From Arthrobacter sp. MAHUQ-56 (GTDB lineage Bacteria; Actinomycetota; Actinomycetes; Actinomycetales; Micrococcaceae): a DNA stretch of 64,000 bases. Where the stretch lies: assembly GCF_019710585.1 (NCBI RefSeq), contig NZ_JAIFZQ010000021.1:1-64000 (forward strand), given 5' to 3'. Position 1 is the stretch's first letter, and every line of letters begins with the position of its first letter. The notes beneath the pieces were generated by a model, which saw nothing but the letters and a program-made list of their open reading frames with translations, searched no databases and was not told the origin of the DNA. This document shows, one piece after another, positions 7,427-16,498 of this stretch. The position numbers and the translations under genes were made by a program.

Positions 7427-9826
7427 GTGACCAGCGGTGCCGCCGAAAAGCAAGCCCCACCCATCCACGCGTCCAGCGAAGACGCAGGCCGCGCCGCCGG
7501 ACGACCCTCCGTGGAAGACCTGGTCCGGGACATGACGCTGGAGGAAAAGCTGGCTCAACTGGCGGGCGTGTGGGTGAACGCGTCCACGGACGGCGATTCC
7601 GTGGCGCCGCTCCAGAACGAGATGGTTGGCGACGCCCGGTCCTGGGAGGACGTGATCTCCTCCGGGCTCGGCCAGATCACCCGGATGTACGGCACCGTTC
7701 CGCTGGAACCGCTGGAAGGCGCACGCCGGCTGGCGGCGGCGCAGGAACAGATCATGGCCGCCTCCCGCTTCCGGATCCCGGCGCAGGTGCACGAGGAATG
7801 CCTCGCCGGGCTGGCCGCCTGGAAAGCCACCGCGTTCCCCGTGCCCTTGGCCTGGGGTGCCACCTTCAACCCGGTCCTGGTGCACCGGATGGCCGGGCTG
7901 ATCGGCACCCAGATGCGCGCGCTCGGCGTCCACCAGGGCCTGGCGCCGGTACTCGACGTGGTGCGGGACCTGCGCTGGGGCCGGGTGGAGGAAACCATCG
8001 GCGAGGACCCCTACCTGGTGGGCACGCTGGCCAGCGCCTACGTCTCGGGCCTGGAACAGTCCGGGATCGTGGCGACGCTCAAGCACTTCGTGGGCTACTC
8101 CGCGTCCCGCGCCGGCCGCAACCACGCTCCGGTGTCCATGGGGCCGCGCGAACTCGCGGACGTGATGCTGCCGCCGTTCGAGCTTGCCATCAAGCACGGC
8201 GGCGCCCGCTCCGTGATGCACGCGTACACGGACACCGACGGCGTCCCGGCCGCCGCGAACCGGGCCCTGCTCACCGCCCTGCTGCGTGACGAGTGGGGCT
8301 TCGCCGGGACGGTGGTGGCTGACTATTTCGGCGTCGCATTCCTGAACGTCACACATGGCGTCGCCGCCGATTCCGGCGAAGCCGCCGCCCTTGCCCTGGC
8401 GGCCGGGGTGGACGTGGAACTGCCCACCGTGAATTGCTACGGCACTCCGCTGCTTGAGCGCGTCCGGTCCGGCGCGGTTCCCGAGTCGCTGGTGGACACC
8501 GCGCTGCGCCGCGTGCTGCGGCAGAAGGAGGAAGCGGGACTGCTCGCACCCGACTTCAGCCCGGCTCCCCCGGTTCTCGCCGCCGGATCAATCGACCTGG
8601 ACCCGGCGCCGAACCGCGCCCTGGCCCGGGAGATCGCTGCCCAGTCGCTGGTGCTGCTCACCAACAGGACGCACGACGGCGGGCCGTGCCTGCCGCTGCC
8701 CGGCCCGGCAACGGCACGGCCCGGGTCAGCCGGCCACACACTGGGCGTCGTGGGGCCCCTGGCCCAGGATCCGTTCGCGATGCTGGGCTGCTACTCGTTC
8801 GACGCCCATGTGGGTGCTTCCCATCCCGACGTGCCCATGGGCATCCGGGTTCCAACGGTGGCCGGCGCTGCCACCGAACGCTTCGGATCGGTCAGTACAG
8901 CCGCAACCGGAACCTGCGAGGTGATCACCGAGGAACAAATCCTCGAGGCGTGCGGCATCGCCGCGTCCGTGGATACCTGCGTGGTGGTGGTTGGCGATAA
9001 CGCCGGCCTCTTCGGCCGGGGTACCTCCGGCGAAGGCAACGACGCGGCAGACCTTCGGCTTCCCGGCGACCAGCACGCCATGCTGGACCGGGTGCTGTCC
9101 GCAGCCGGGGCAGCCGGGACGCGCGCCGTCGTCGTGGTCCTGAGTGGGCGTCCTTACGCCCTGGGCGACTTCGCCGAGCGGGCCGGGGCAATCGTCCAGG
9201 GTTTCTTCCCGGGCGAGGAAGGTGCCGAGGCACTGTGGGACGTGCTGACCGGGGCGGTGAACCCGTCCGGCAAACTGCCCGTCTCCGTGCCACGCACCTC
9301 CGGCGGCCAGCCCGGCACCTACCTGCACAGCCGCCTGGCCGGCAGGACAGAGGTCAGTGCGCTGGACCCGTCCCCGCTGTTCGGCTTCGGCCACGGCCTG
9401 TCCTACACGACCTTCGAATTCTCCGACCATGCGTCGGGTTCGCCCACGCTGTCGACGTCGGGCACTGTCACGGTCGGCTGCACGGTCACCAACACCGGTG
9501 CCATCGATGGCGCTGAAGTGGTGCAGCTCTACCTGGAGGACCCGGTGGGCGAGGTGGTCCGGCCCCTGCGGGAACTGATTGGCTACGCCCGGGTGGAACT
9601 CGCCGCCGGCGCCTCGGCCCGGGTGGAGTTCACGGTGCACGCGGACCGGACGTCCTTCACCGGCGTGGACCTGAAGCGGGTGGTGACGCCGGGCTTGGTG
9701 AAGCTGCATGTGGCGACGTCCAGCACCGCCGATGTCCACACGCACGAAGTGACCCTGCACGGCGAGCGCCGCGTGGTGGGCTTCGAACGGGAGATGCTGA
9801 CGCCGGTGGCGGTGACCCCGCAGTAG
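7427..9826 (+). CDS. glycoside hydrolase family 3 (beta-glucosidase/xylosidase type)
   Basis: 799 aa; the GTG start follows GAGGAGAAGCCC. The N-terminal TIM barrel has the family-3 signatures DVVRDLRWGRVEETIGEDPYL and LKHFVGYS, and Asp299 in VVADYFGV sits at the position of the catalytic nucleophile. The alpha/beta sandwich follows (VVVLSGRPYALGDF and the FFPGEEGAEALWDVL region). A fibronectin-III-like domain closes the protein (VTNTGAIDGAEVVQLYLEDP). No signal peptide is present, so it should hydrolyse imported beta-glycosides in the cytoplasm. It diverges from the oxidoreductase operon and ends 6 bp before the convergent DUF624 gene. The sugar specificity cannot be read off. Confidence 0.9.
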   Translation: MTSGAAEKQAPPIHASSEDAGRAAGRPSVEDLVRDMTLEEKLAQLAGVWVNASTDGDSVAPLQNEMVGDARSWEDVISSGLGQITRMYGTVPLEPLEGARRLAAAQEQIMAASRFRIPAQVHEECLAGLAAWKATAFPVPLAWGATFNPVLVHRMAGLIGTQMRALGVHQGLAPVLDVVRDLRWGRVEETIGEDPYLVGTLASAYVSGLEQSGIVATLKHFVGYSASRAGRNHAPVSMGPRELADVMLPPFELAIKHGGARSVMHAYTDTDGVPAAANRALLTALLRDEWGFAGTVVADYFGVAFLNVTHGVAADSGEAAALALAAGVDVELPTVNCYGTPLLERVRSGAVPESLVDTALRRVLRQKEEAGLLAPDFSPAPPVLAAGSIDLDPAPNRALAREIAAQSLVLLTNRTHDGGPCLPLPGPATARPGSAGHTLGVVGPLAQDPFAMLGCYSFDAHVGASHPDVPMGIRVPTVAGAATERFGSVSTAATGTCEVITEEQILEACGIAASVDTCVVVVGDNAGLFGRGTSGEGNDAADLRLPGDQHAMLDRVLSAAGAAGTRAVVVVLSGRPYALGDFAERAGAIVQGFFPGEEGAEALWDVLTGAVNPSGKLPVSVPRTSGGQPGTYLHSRLAGRTEVSALDPSPLFGFGHGLSYTTFEFSDHASGSPTLSTSGTVTVGCTVTNTGAIDGAEVVQLYLEDPVGEVVRPLRELIGYARVELAAGASARVEFTVHADRTSFTGVDLKRVVTPGLVKLHVATSSTADVHTHEVTLHGERRVVGFEREMLTPVAVTPQ

Positions 9827-9832
9827 GGGTCT

Positions 9833-10522
9833 CTAACCAGCGGTGAAGTTCTCCTCCACGAGGCGCAGCAGCGGCCGGGAGTTCAGGCAGGCCAGGAACA
9901 CCACGGCGCCGGCAATCACCGGCAGCAGGAACGCGGTGGTGGCCAGCAGCAGCGTGGCGGTGACAAACAGGATCCCGGCGTTCCCGAGGGCCACCCGCTT
10001 CTGCGCGCCGAAGCTGTACAGCGACAGGCGGAGCAGGTCCCGGGTCCGGAACGAGAACCGGGAGAGCAACAGCAGGGCGTGCAGGGCCGCGGTGGACACC
10101 AGCAGGGCCAGCACCAGCAGCGCCAACCGGAGGGCGGGCTCAGCGGGGCTCCCCGGCCCGACGGCGGCGGGCAGCGCGGTGAGGCTGGCCGCGGCCACAG
10201 CCAGGACGAGCAGGTACGGAAGCCAGACCCGGACGGCCTGGCCAAAGTTCATCCGGTAGCCGCGGATGAAGTCCCGGAACACCCCGGTCCCGTGCCCGGC
10301 CAGGAGCCGGTTGAATGCGTAGCTGCAGGCCGCCAGCGACGGCCCGAGCGGCACCAGGGCGGCCAGCAGCACCCAGCTGCCGGCGGCAGGAGCCACCAGC
10401 AGCGCCGGCACCAGCAGCAGGTTCGCCAGGACCAGGAGGGCCGAGCCCATCATCACGCCGGCCACGGTGCCGGCCACCCTGAACAGGGGGCCGGCACCGT
10501 ACTCCGCCTTCTTCTGAACCAC
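9833..10522 (-). CDS. YesL-like DUF624 membrane protein
   Basis: 229 aa with about five hydrophobic segments (near 14-40, 41-60, 95-115, 125-150, 185-215). The GTG start is preceded by AAAGG at a spacing of 6. DUF624 proteins are small integral membrane proteins regularly encoded with LplB/YtcP-type sugar permeases, for example in Bacillus pectin/rhamnogalacturonan loci; their exact role is not known. It is the last gene of the GH42 operon, 49 bases after the binding-protein gene. Confidence 0.75.
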   Translation of the reverse strand: MVQKKAEYGAGPLFRVAGTVAGVMMGSALLVLANLLLVPALLVAPAAGSWVLLAALVPLGPSLAACSYAFNRLLAGHGTGVFRDFIRGYRMNFGQAVRVWLPYLLVLAVAAASLTALPAAVGPGSPAEPALRLALLVLALLVSTAALHALLLLSRFSFRTRDLLRLSLYSFGAQKRVALGNAGILFVTATLLLATTAFLLPVIAGAVVFLACLNSRPLLRLVEENFTAG

Positions 10523-10571
10523 CTACAGCCTTTCGGTCACGGCGGAAGTCCCCGGGCCGCCGTCGTCCGCC

Positions 10572-12191
10572 CTATTTCTTGTCCGCGTACGCCTTGTACG
10601 CCTTGTTGGCCAACTCTACGTATTTGCCCATGCCCTTGCTGTCCAGCTCCTTGAGATAGGCATCGAACTCGGAGAGGGGCCGCTGGCCGGTGATGAACTT
10701 CAGCGTGTTCTGCTTGACGTGGTCCTTCAGCGGAGTGAGCACCAGCGTGGCCTGCTCGCGGTCAGCATCGGTGTACGGCACGGGCGGGGAAACCGGCCGC
10801 GGCTTCTTGCTCTTCATCGCCTTCTGGAACGCCAGCTCCTCCTCGTTGAAGGTGGACTGGAGCAGGTCGGTAGTGCCGCCATAGGCGAAGTTGCCGCCGG
10901 AGAACCCGTAATCCACGCGCAGGTCCTTGGTGCCTGCGGGGTTCAGGCCCTGGAAGTTGATGTCCTTGGCCAGGACACGCTTGCCGCCCTCCTTGGTGTA
11001 GGTGGTGCCCTCGACGCCCCACTTGGCGAACTCCTGGCCGGCGTCGCTGTAGAACAGCCAGTCGATGTACTGCATCAGCGCCACGAAGCTGTCCTTGTCC
11101 TTGACGGAGGAGTTCAGCATGATGCCGTTCTCCAGGCGCGAGCCGCCGATGATGTCGCCCGCCGGACCACCGGGGACGGTGATCTTGCGGACGGCGAAGT
11201 TGCCCTTGCCCAGGGACTGCTCCATGGACGTGCGGTAGGTGATGATGTTCTGCGAGTTGGCGCTGATCACGAACGACTTGCCCGACGTGAACTTCTGGAT
11301 GGCCGAATCGTCCGTCTGCGTGAAGCTTTCCGGGTCCATCAGCCCTTCGGACACCAGCGAGTTGAAATACGTCACGAGGTCCTTGAACTGGCTGGTGCCG
11401 GCGCCGAAGGTGAACTCCTTCTTGCCCGCGTCGAAGCTCAGGCCGTCCACCAGCCCCCAGCCGGCCACGGTGCCGAAAGCGGTGCCGGCAATGTTCAGCA
11501 CGCTGTTGCCGTTGAACCGGTCGGAGAAGGGCACGACGTCGGGGTGGGCCTTCTTGAGCTTGCGCAGCACCTCGCGGAACTCGTCCCAGGTCTTGGGCTC
11601 GGCAATGCCTTCCTTTTCCAGGATGTCGGTGCGGAAGGCCAGGGTGTAGTCAGGCCAGAGTTCCTCATGCAGACCGGGGAGGACGTAGTACTTGCCATCC
11701 GCCTGGGTGAGGCCGGCGATCTCCGGTTCCAGCTTCCACTTCTTGATCTTGTCCTGGTAGTGCGGCATCAGGTCCACGTAGTCGCTGACCGGCAGGACAG
11801 CGCCGGAGGACACGTAGGCGCTCTCCTGGCCGGGGTAGGTCTTGGCGATGATCTCCGGCGCCTTGCCGGAGCTGATGAGCAGGCTGCGCTTCTGCTCATA
11901 ATCGCTGAACGGCACCACGGTTGTTTCCAGGGTGACATTGTTGTCGCTGGCCATCTTGGTGAACAGCAGCCAGTCCTTCTTGATGGGGTAGGTGGGCTGG
12001 TCGCTGAAAAGGAACGTGAAGCTCAGCGGCGTCGTCGCCTTGAACGTGTCCCCCACCCCGAAGCTGTCCATCGCACCGGTGCGTGCCTTGGAGGTGTCCA
12101 CCTTGCTGCCGGAATCGGAGTCACACCCGGCCATGACCAGGCCGAAGGCTGCGAGCGCGGACAGGCCGAGGAAGTCTCGTCTGCGGATCAT
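10572..12191 (-). CDS. sugar ABC transporter substrate-binding lipoprotein (LipO/YtcQ type)
   Basis: 539 aa, starting at the ATG 6 bases after AAAGGA. The N-terminus has a twin-arginine motif (RRRDFLGLSA) followed by a lipobox VMAGC, so a Tat-exported lipoprotein. The length and the family-1 binding-protein pattern (TPLSFTFLFSDQPTYPIKKDW near the start, ENGIMLNSSVKDKDSF late) match the large binding proteins that pair with LplB and YtcP permeases for oligosaccharides. Its two permeases are encoded just upstream. No ATPase gene is nearby. Confidence 0.88.
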   Translation of the reverse strand: MIRRRDFLGLSALAAFGLVMAGCDSDSGSKVDTSKARTGAMDSFGVGDTFKATTPLSFTFLFSDQPTYPIKKDWLLFTKMASDNNVTLETTVVPFSDYEQKRSLLISSGKAPEIIAKTYPGQESAYVSSGAVLPVSDYVDLMPHYQDKIKKWKLEPEIAGLTQADGKYYVLPGLHEELWPDYTLAFRTDILEKEGIAEPKTWDEFREVLRKLKKAHPDVVPFSDRFNGNSVLNIAGTAFGTVAGWGLVDGLSFDAGKKEFTFGAGTSQFKDLVTYFNSLVSEGLMDPESFTQTDDSAIQKFTSGKSFVISANSQNIITYRTSMEQSLGKGNFAVRKITVPGGPAGDIIGGSRLENGIMLNSSVKDKDSFVALMQYIDWLFYSDAGQEFAKWGVEGTTYTKEGGKRVLAKDINFQGLNPAGTKDLRVDYGFSGGNFAYGGTTDLLQSTFNEEELAFQKAMKSKKPRPVSPPVPYTDADREQATLVLTPLKDHVKQNTLKFITGQRPLSEFDAYLKELDSKGMGKYVELANKAYKAYADKK

Positions 12192-12212
12192 TGTTTTTCC
12201 TTTCATAACGGG

Positions 12213-13112
12213 TTATTCCTTGACGGAGCCGAGCATGACGCCCGAAAAGAAGTACTTCTGGACAAAGGGGTAGACGCACAGGATGGGGATGACGGTGAGG
12301 ACGATGGTGACGGACTGGATGTTCGCGGCGATCTGGCCCACGTTCTCCGCCGTGCCGCCGGCAGATCCTGCCGTGGTGACGCCGGCGATCATGTTGCGCA
12401 GGTAGATGGTCACCGGGAAGAGGTCCGGGTTGTCCAGGTAGAGGAAGGCCTGGAACCAGGAGTTCCAGTTGGCCACCGCGTAGAACAGCACCATGGTGGC
12501 CACGATGGCCTTGCTCAGCGGCAGGACCACCTTGAACAGGACGCCGTACTGGGTGAGCCCGTCAATGGCCGCCGCCTCTTCCAGCTCCCTGGGCATGTTC
12601 TCGAAGAAGGACTTCATGATCAGCAGGTTGAAGACGCTGATGGCATTGGGCAGAACCACCGCCCAGAGCGTGTCCCGCATGCCCAGCGAGGTGATGAGCA
12701 CGTAGTTGGGGATCAGGCCGCCGTTGAAGAACATGGTGAACACGGCAATGCCGATGAACACGCTGCGGCCCTTCAGGTCCTTCTTGGCGATGGCATACGC
12801 GAAGCTGGTGGTCAGGACCATGGAGATGGCGGTGGCCACCACCGTGTAGAGGACGGTGTTGCCGTAGTTCCGCCAGAAGGACGAGTCCGCCAGGATCAGC
12901 CGGTACGTCTCGGTATTGAAGCCCTTGGGGAAGAGGTTGACCTGGCCGGCGTTGATGAACCCCTCGCTGGAGAAGCTCTGCGCGATGATGTTCAGGAACG
13001 GGTACAGGGTCAGGAACACCACCACCAGCAGGAAGACCAGGTTCACCCCCCGGAACACGCGCATGGCGTTGGAGACTTTCATGTCCTTGACCAGGACGCC
13101 GGTTTCTTTCAT
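12213..13112 (-). CDS. sugar ABC transporter permease (YtcP/LplC-like)
   Basis: 299 aa with six transmembrane segments and the permease signature EAAAIDGLTQYGVLFKVVLP, the EAA loop that contacts the ATPase. The start at 13112 follows AAAGGGACAACC. It pairs with the permease gene 11 bases upstream and the binding protein 21 bases downstream. Confidence 0.88.
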   Translation of the reverse strand: MKETGVLVKDMKVSNAMRVFRGVNLVFLLVVVFLTLYPFLNIIAQSFSSEGFINAGQVNLFPKGFNTETYRLILADSSFWRNYGNTVLYTVVATAISMVLTTSFAYAIAKKDLKGRSVFIGIAVFTMFFNGGLIPNYVLITSLGMRDTLWAVVLPNAISVFNLLIMKSFFENMPRELEEAAAIDGLTQYGVLFKVVLPLSKAIVATMVLFYAVANWNSWFQAFLYLDNPDLFPVTIYLRNMIAGVTTAGSAGGTAENVGQIAANIQSVTIVLTVIPILCVYPFVQKYFFSGVMLGSVKE

Positions 13113-13123
13113 GGTTGTCCCTT

Positions 13124-14104
13124 TCACCACAGGCTCGTTCCTGCGAGCCGCTTGGAGAGGGCGTTCGCGGAGAGGATCAGCGTCAGGCCGATCACGGATT
13201 CGAACATGCCGATCGCGGCGGCGTAGCTGAAGTTGCTGGACTCCAGGCCCACCCGGTACAGGTAGGTGGAGATGACATCCGAGGTTTCGTAGTTCAGCGG
13301 GTTGTAGATCAGCAGGATCTTTTCAAAGCCCACGGCCATGAAGGTGCCGATGTTCAGGATCAGCAGGGTGATGATGGTGGGCCGGATGGCCGGCAAGGTC
13401 ACATGCCAGGTCTGCTGCCAGCGGTTGGCACCGTCGATCCGCGCCGCCTCGTACAGCGACTCGTCCACCCGGGTCAGGGCCGCCAGGTAGAGGATGGCGC
13501 CCCAGCCCATGGTCTGCCACACCTCGGAGCTGATGTACATGGGCCGGAACCAGGCGGCATCCTGGGTGAAGTTCACGGTGCTGCCGAAGACAGTGTTGGC
13601 GATCTGGTTGACGGTGCCGGTCATGGAGAAGTTCTGCAGGATCATGCCCGCGATGATCACCACGGACATGAAGTGCGGCAGGTACGCCACTGTCTGGACG
13701 AACTTCTTGAACTTCTGCGAGCGCAGTTCGTTGAGCATCAGCGCGAAGATGATGGGCATGGGGAAGCAGAACAGGAGGGTGAGGACGCCCAGGACGATGG
13801 TGTTCTGGAACGCCTGCCAGAAGCTGGAATCGTTGATGAACAGGGTGACGTATTTCAGGCCCACCCACTTCTCACCGAAGATGCTGCCGCCTGGCTGGAA
13901 CTGCCGGAACGCGATCACGTTGCCGGCCATGGGCAGGTAGCGGAAGACGGCGAAGTACGCCAGCGGCAGCAGCACCAGGGTGTAGAGCCGCCAGTCGCGT
14001 TTGATGGCCAGCTTCCAGCTGCCGGGCTTGTTTTTTGGTTTATCGGTCCGCTTTGCCGGTTCCGTGGTGGCCGCCTCGGGCGGTACTTCCAATCGCATGG
14101 CCAT
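13124..14104 (-). CDS. sugar ABC transporter permease (LplB-like)
   Basis: 326 aa; ATG preceded by AGGAGG. About 30 basic and polar N-terminal residues precede six transmembrane segments. The EAA loop reads EAARIDGANRWQQTWHVTLP. AGNVIAFRQFQPGGSIFG after the first segment is typical of LplB-type permeases for complex oligosaccharides. The gene follows the GH42 stop by 9 bases, so uptake and hydrolysis are co-expressed. Confidence 0.88.
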   Translation of the reverse strand: MAMRLEVPPEAATTEPAKRTDKPKNKPGSWKLAIKRDWRLYTLVLLPLAYFAVFRYLPMAGNVIAFRQFQPGGSIFGEKWVGLKYVTLFINDSSFWQAFQNTIVLGVLTLLFCFPMPIIFALMLNELRSQKFKKFVQTVAYLPHFMSVVIIAGMILQNFSMTGTVNQIANTVFGSTVNFTQDAAWFRPMYISSEVWQTMGWGAILYLAALTRVDESLYEAARIDGANRWQQTWHVTLPAIRPTIITLLILNIGTFMAVGFEKILLIYNPLNYETSDVISTYLYRVGLESSNFSYAAAIGMFESVIGLTLILSANALSKRLAGTSLW

Positions 14105-14113
14105 AACTGCCTC

Positions 14114-16189
14114 CTACCGGCCTGTTTCCGCGGGTGCTGATGCTGATGGTGTTTCTTCGATGACCAGGACGCCGTTCGGGGCCAGCTCCACGGTGCCGGC
14201 CACTGCTGCCCCTGCCAGCAGGTCCGTGCCGCCGGCTCCGACGTCCACCAGGGCGGGGGCGTCGTTGTGGTTGAGGACCATCACGTAGCTGCGTCCGCTG
14301 CCTGCACGACGGCGGACCTGCACACCCAGCGGCGCGTCCAGTTCCGGGCGGACCCCGGCAGCGGCACGTTCGGCGGCGAGCAGTTCCGCCAGGAAGTTGC
14401 TGTCCACCCGCGCGGACAGATAGACGGCGCTGCCGCCGCCGAAGCTGTTGCGGGTAACGGCCGGGGCGCCGGCCAGCCTGCCCGAGGCGTAGCTGGCGAG
14501 GACGTCTGCCGTGGTGGCGTGCAGGTGCTCGGTCCAGTAGTCCGCGGAGGCCGTGCCGCCGTCGGCCGTTGAAAGTTTGACTTCCTCGCCATCGCCGGCG
14601 AGCGGGTGCATCTCCTCGCTCCACGCGCCCAGGACGTTGCGCAGCGCCCCGGGGTAGCCGCCAAGGCGGATGGTGTTGTCCGGATCCACGATGCCGGACA
14701 GGTAGCTGGCCACCAGCCGGCCGCCGCCCGCGACCCAGTCCTCAATGCGCTGGGCCGCCTCATCGCTCAACAGGTAGGTCGCGGGCAGGACCAGCAGGCT
14801 GTACTGGCTGAGGTCGCTCTTCGTGTCCACGAAGTCAATGGTGGCGTTGGCCTCGAAGAAGGGCCGGTACAGGCGGAGGACTTCCTGCGGGTAGTTCAGG
14901 TCCGAGCGCGGGGAGTTGCCCAGTTCCAGTGCCCACCAGCAGTCCCAGTCGAACACCATGGCCACTTTGGCCGTGGAGCGGGTGCCGGTGATGGCGCCCA
15001 GGTGCTTCAGTTCCTGCCCCAGGTCACAGACCTCACGGAAGATGCGGGTGTTGGGTCCGGCGTGGTTGACCATGCCGGAGTGGAAGCGTTCCGTGCCGCC
15101 CCTGGCCTGGCGCCACTGGAAAAAGAGGATGGAGTCGGCACCCTGGGCGATGGCCTGGTAGGAGCCCAGCCGCATCTTGCCCGGAAGCTTTGAAACGTTG
15201 ACGGACCATTGGCTGACGGCGCCGGTGGCCTGTTCCATCACCAGCCAGGGCTGGCCCTTGCGCAGGGAGCGCATCAGGTCGAAGTTGAGGGCGGCGGCCA
15301 CGTGGGCGTCGTCCTCGCGCGGGTCCGGGTAGATGTCCAGGGCCGCGGCGTCCTCCTCGGCGGCCCAGGCCCAGTAGTCGTTGTTCTTGTAGAAGCGCAT
15401 GAAGTTGGTGACGATGGGCAGGTCCGGGGTGTGCCGGCGCAGGATGTCGCGTTCGGCCGTGTAATGGGCCAGCATGCTGTCCGAGGTGAAGCGGTGGAAA
15501 TCCAGGCGGCGGGACGGGTTGGACCAGGTCCGCGGCTGGGCAGGTGCGCTGACCTGGGACCAGTCCGAGTAGACCTGGCCCCACACATCGGTGCTCCAGG
15601 CGGCATTGAGCTTGTCCAGGCTGCCGTACTTGTCCTGCAGCCATTCCCGGAAGGCCCGGTCCGCGTGCGGGCCATAGGAGACGGGGCCGTATTCGTTGTT
15701 GACGTGCCACATGCACAGGGCAGGGTGGCTGGCGTAGCGTTCCCCCATCTTCTCCGCCATGGCCAGCGACTTTTCCCGGTAGGCCGGGTGGGATACGTCG
15801 AAGTGCTGGCGGGAGCCGAAACCGAAGGTGGAGCCGTCCGCCAGGACCGGGAGGATGTCCGGGTGCCGGGCGATGAGCCAGGCGGGCGGGACGGCATCCG
15901 GGGTGGCCAGGTCCACGCCGATGCCGTTGGCGTGCAGGAGGTCCATGATTTCGTCCAGCCAGCCGAAGTCGTAGACCCCGTCCGCGGTTTCGAGCCGGCT
16001 CCAGGAGAAGACGGCCAGGGTGACCAAGTTGACGCCGGCTTCCTTCATGAGCCGTACGTCCTCCTGCCATACCTCCCGGGGCCACTGTTCGGGGTTGTAG
16101 TCCCCGCCGTAGGCGATGCCGCCAAGGCGTTCATGCAGGCGTCTGAGGCGGTGTTCGGGTGTGCTGGCGCTGGGCTCGCTGGTCATCAT
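14114..16189 (-). CDS. glycoside hydrolase family 42 beta-galactosidase
   Basis: 691 aa, within the GH42 size range. GGDYNPEQWP near the N-terminus, WHVNNEYG with Glu166 as acid/base, and WLVMEQATG with Glu319 as nucleophile define the family. A trimerisation-like domain and a small C-terminal beta domain follow. There is no signal peptide, so it acts on imported galactosides in the cytoplasm. ATG 16189 follows AAAGGACA; ATG 16186 is equally possible. It heads the operon with the oligosaccharide importer and has a promoter covered by a LacI-type palindrome 60 bases upstream. Activity on plant galactan or arabinogalactan fragments is plausible but not shown. Confidence 0.92.
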   Translation of the reverse strand: MMTSEPSASTPEHRLRRLHERLGGIAYGGDYNPEQWPREVWQEDVRLMKEAGVNLVTLAVFSWSRLETADGVYDFGWLDEIMDLLHANGIGVDLATPDAVPPAWLIARHPDILPVLADGSTFGFGSRQHFDVSHPAYREKSLAMAEKMGERYASHPALCMWHVNNEYGPVSYGPHADRAFREWLQDKYGSLDKLNAAWSTDVWGQVYSDWSQVSAPAQPRTWSNPSRRLDFHRFTSDSMLAHYTAERDILRRHTPDLPIVTNFMRFYKNNDYWAWAAEEDAAALDIYPDPREDDAHVAAALNFDLMRSLRKGQPWLVMEQATGAVSQWSVNVSKLPGKMRLGSYQAIAQGADSILFFQWRQARGGTERFHSGMVNHAGPNTRIFREVCDLGQELKHLGAITGTRSTAKVAMVFDWDCWWALELGNSPRSDLNYPQEVLRLYRPFFEANATIDFVDTKSDLSQYSLLVLPATYLLSDEAAQRIEDWVAGGGRLVASYLSGIVDPDNTIRLGGYPGALRNVLGAWSEEMHPLAGDGEEVKLSTADGGTASADYWTEHLHATTADVLASYASGRLAGAPAVTRNSFGGGSAVYLSARVDSNFLAELLAAERAAAGVRPELDAPLGVQVRRRAGSGRSYVMVLNHNDAPALVDVGAGGTDLLAGAAVAGTVELAPNGVLVIEETPSASAPAETGR

Positions 16190-16248
16190 TGTCCTTTGTT
16201 TGGCTATGGCCGCGGGCTCCCCACCAGTGCGACCTGCATCACAGGGAA

Positions 16249-16278
16249 GAAACTATCGTAAAGTTTCAGCAATAACAA
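16249..16278 (-). promoter_or_regulatory. promoter with overlapping LacI operator for the GH42 operon
   Basis: On the minus strand -35 TTGTTA (16273-16278) and -10 TAGTTT (16250-16255) are 17 bases apart. The palindrome GAAACTATCGTAAAGTTTC (16249-16267; arms GAAACT/AGTTTC, 7-bp spacer) covers the -10 and most of the spacer. A repressor there would block RNA polymerase. The surrounding gene-free stretch 16190-16498 otherwise holds only the second site at 16433. Confidence 0.65.
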
Positions 16279-16432
16279 CAGGTGACAACAAGTGGGAGGA
16301 GGCTATTTACCGCACGTCGCATTGGCGTGAGGGCGCTAACAGGAGCAGCACAGGCGCCCGGAGGTGTGCACGGAGGCGTGCATAGAGTCGAGGCCAGAAG
16401 TTGGTTTCCGCGCGAAAACCGGCGGAAACATG

Positions 16433-16451
16433 GAAACTATCGGAACGTCAA
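16433..16451. promoter_or_regulatory. second LacI-type site, possible auxiliary operator
   Basis: GAAACTATCGGAACGTCAA matches the first ten bases of the site at 16249 exactly and 14 of 19 overall. The two centres are 184 bp apart, a spacing compatible with DNA looping by a tetrameric LacI protein. Confidence 0.45.
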
Positions 16452-16498
16452 TGCATCCGCGCGGCCTGGGCTGATACCGCCCGGCCTTCCATGGCGGA

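Noticed and set aside
10719..13226. Very long open frame (835 codons) on the + strand
   Set aside because: It is the antisense of the binding-protein and permease genes, has low-complexity His/Gly/Val-rich translation and no ribosome site; high GC leaves such frames open.
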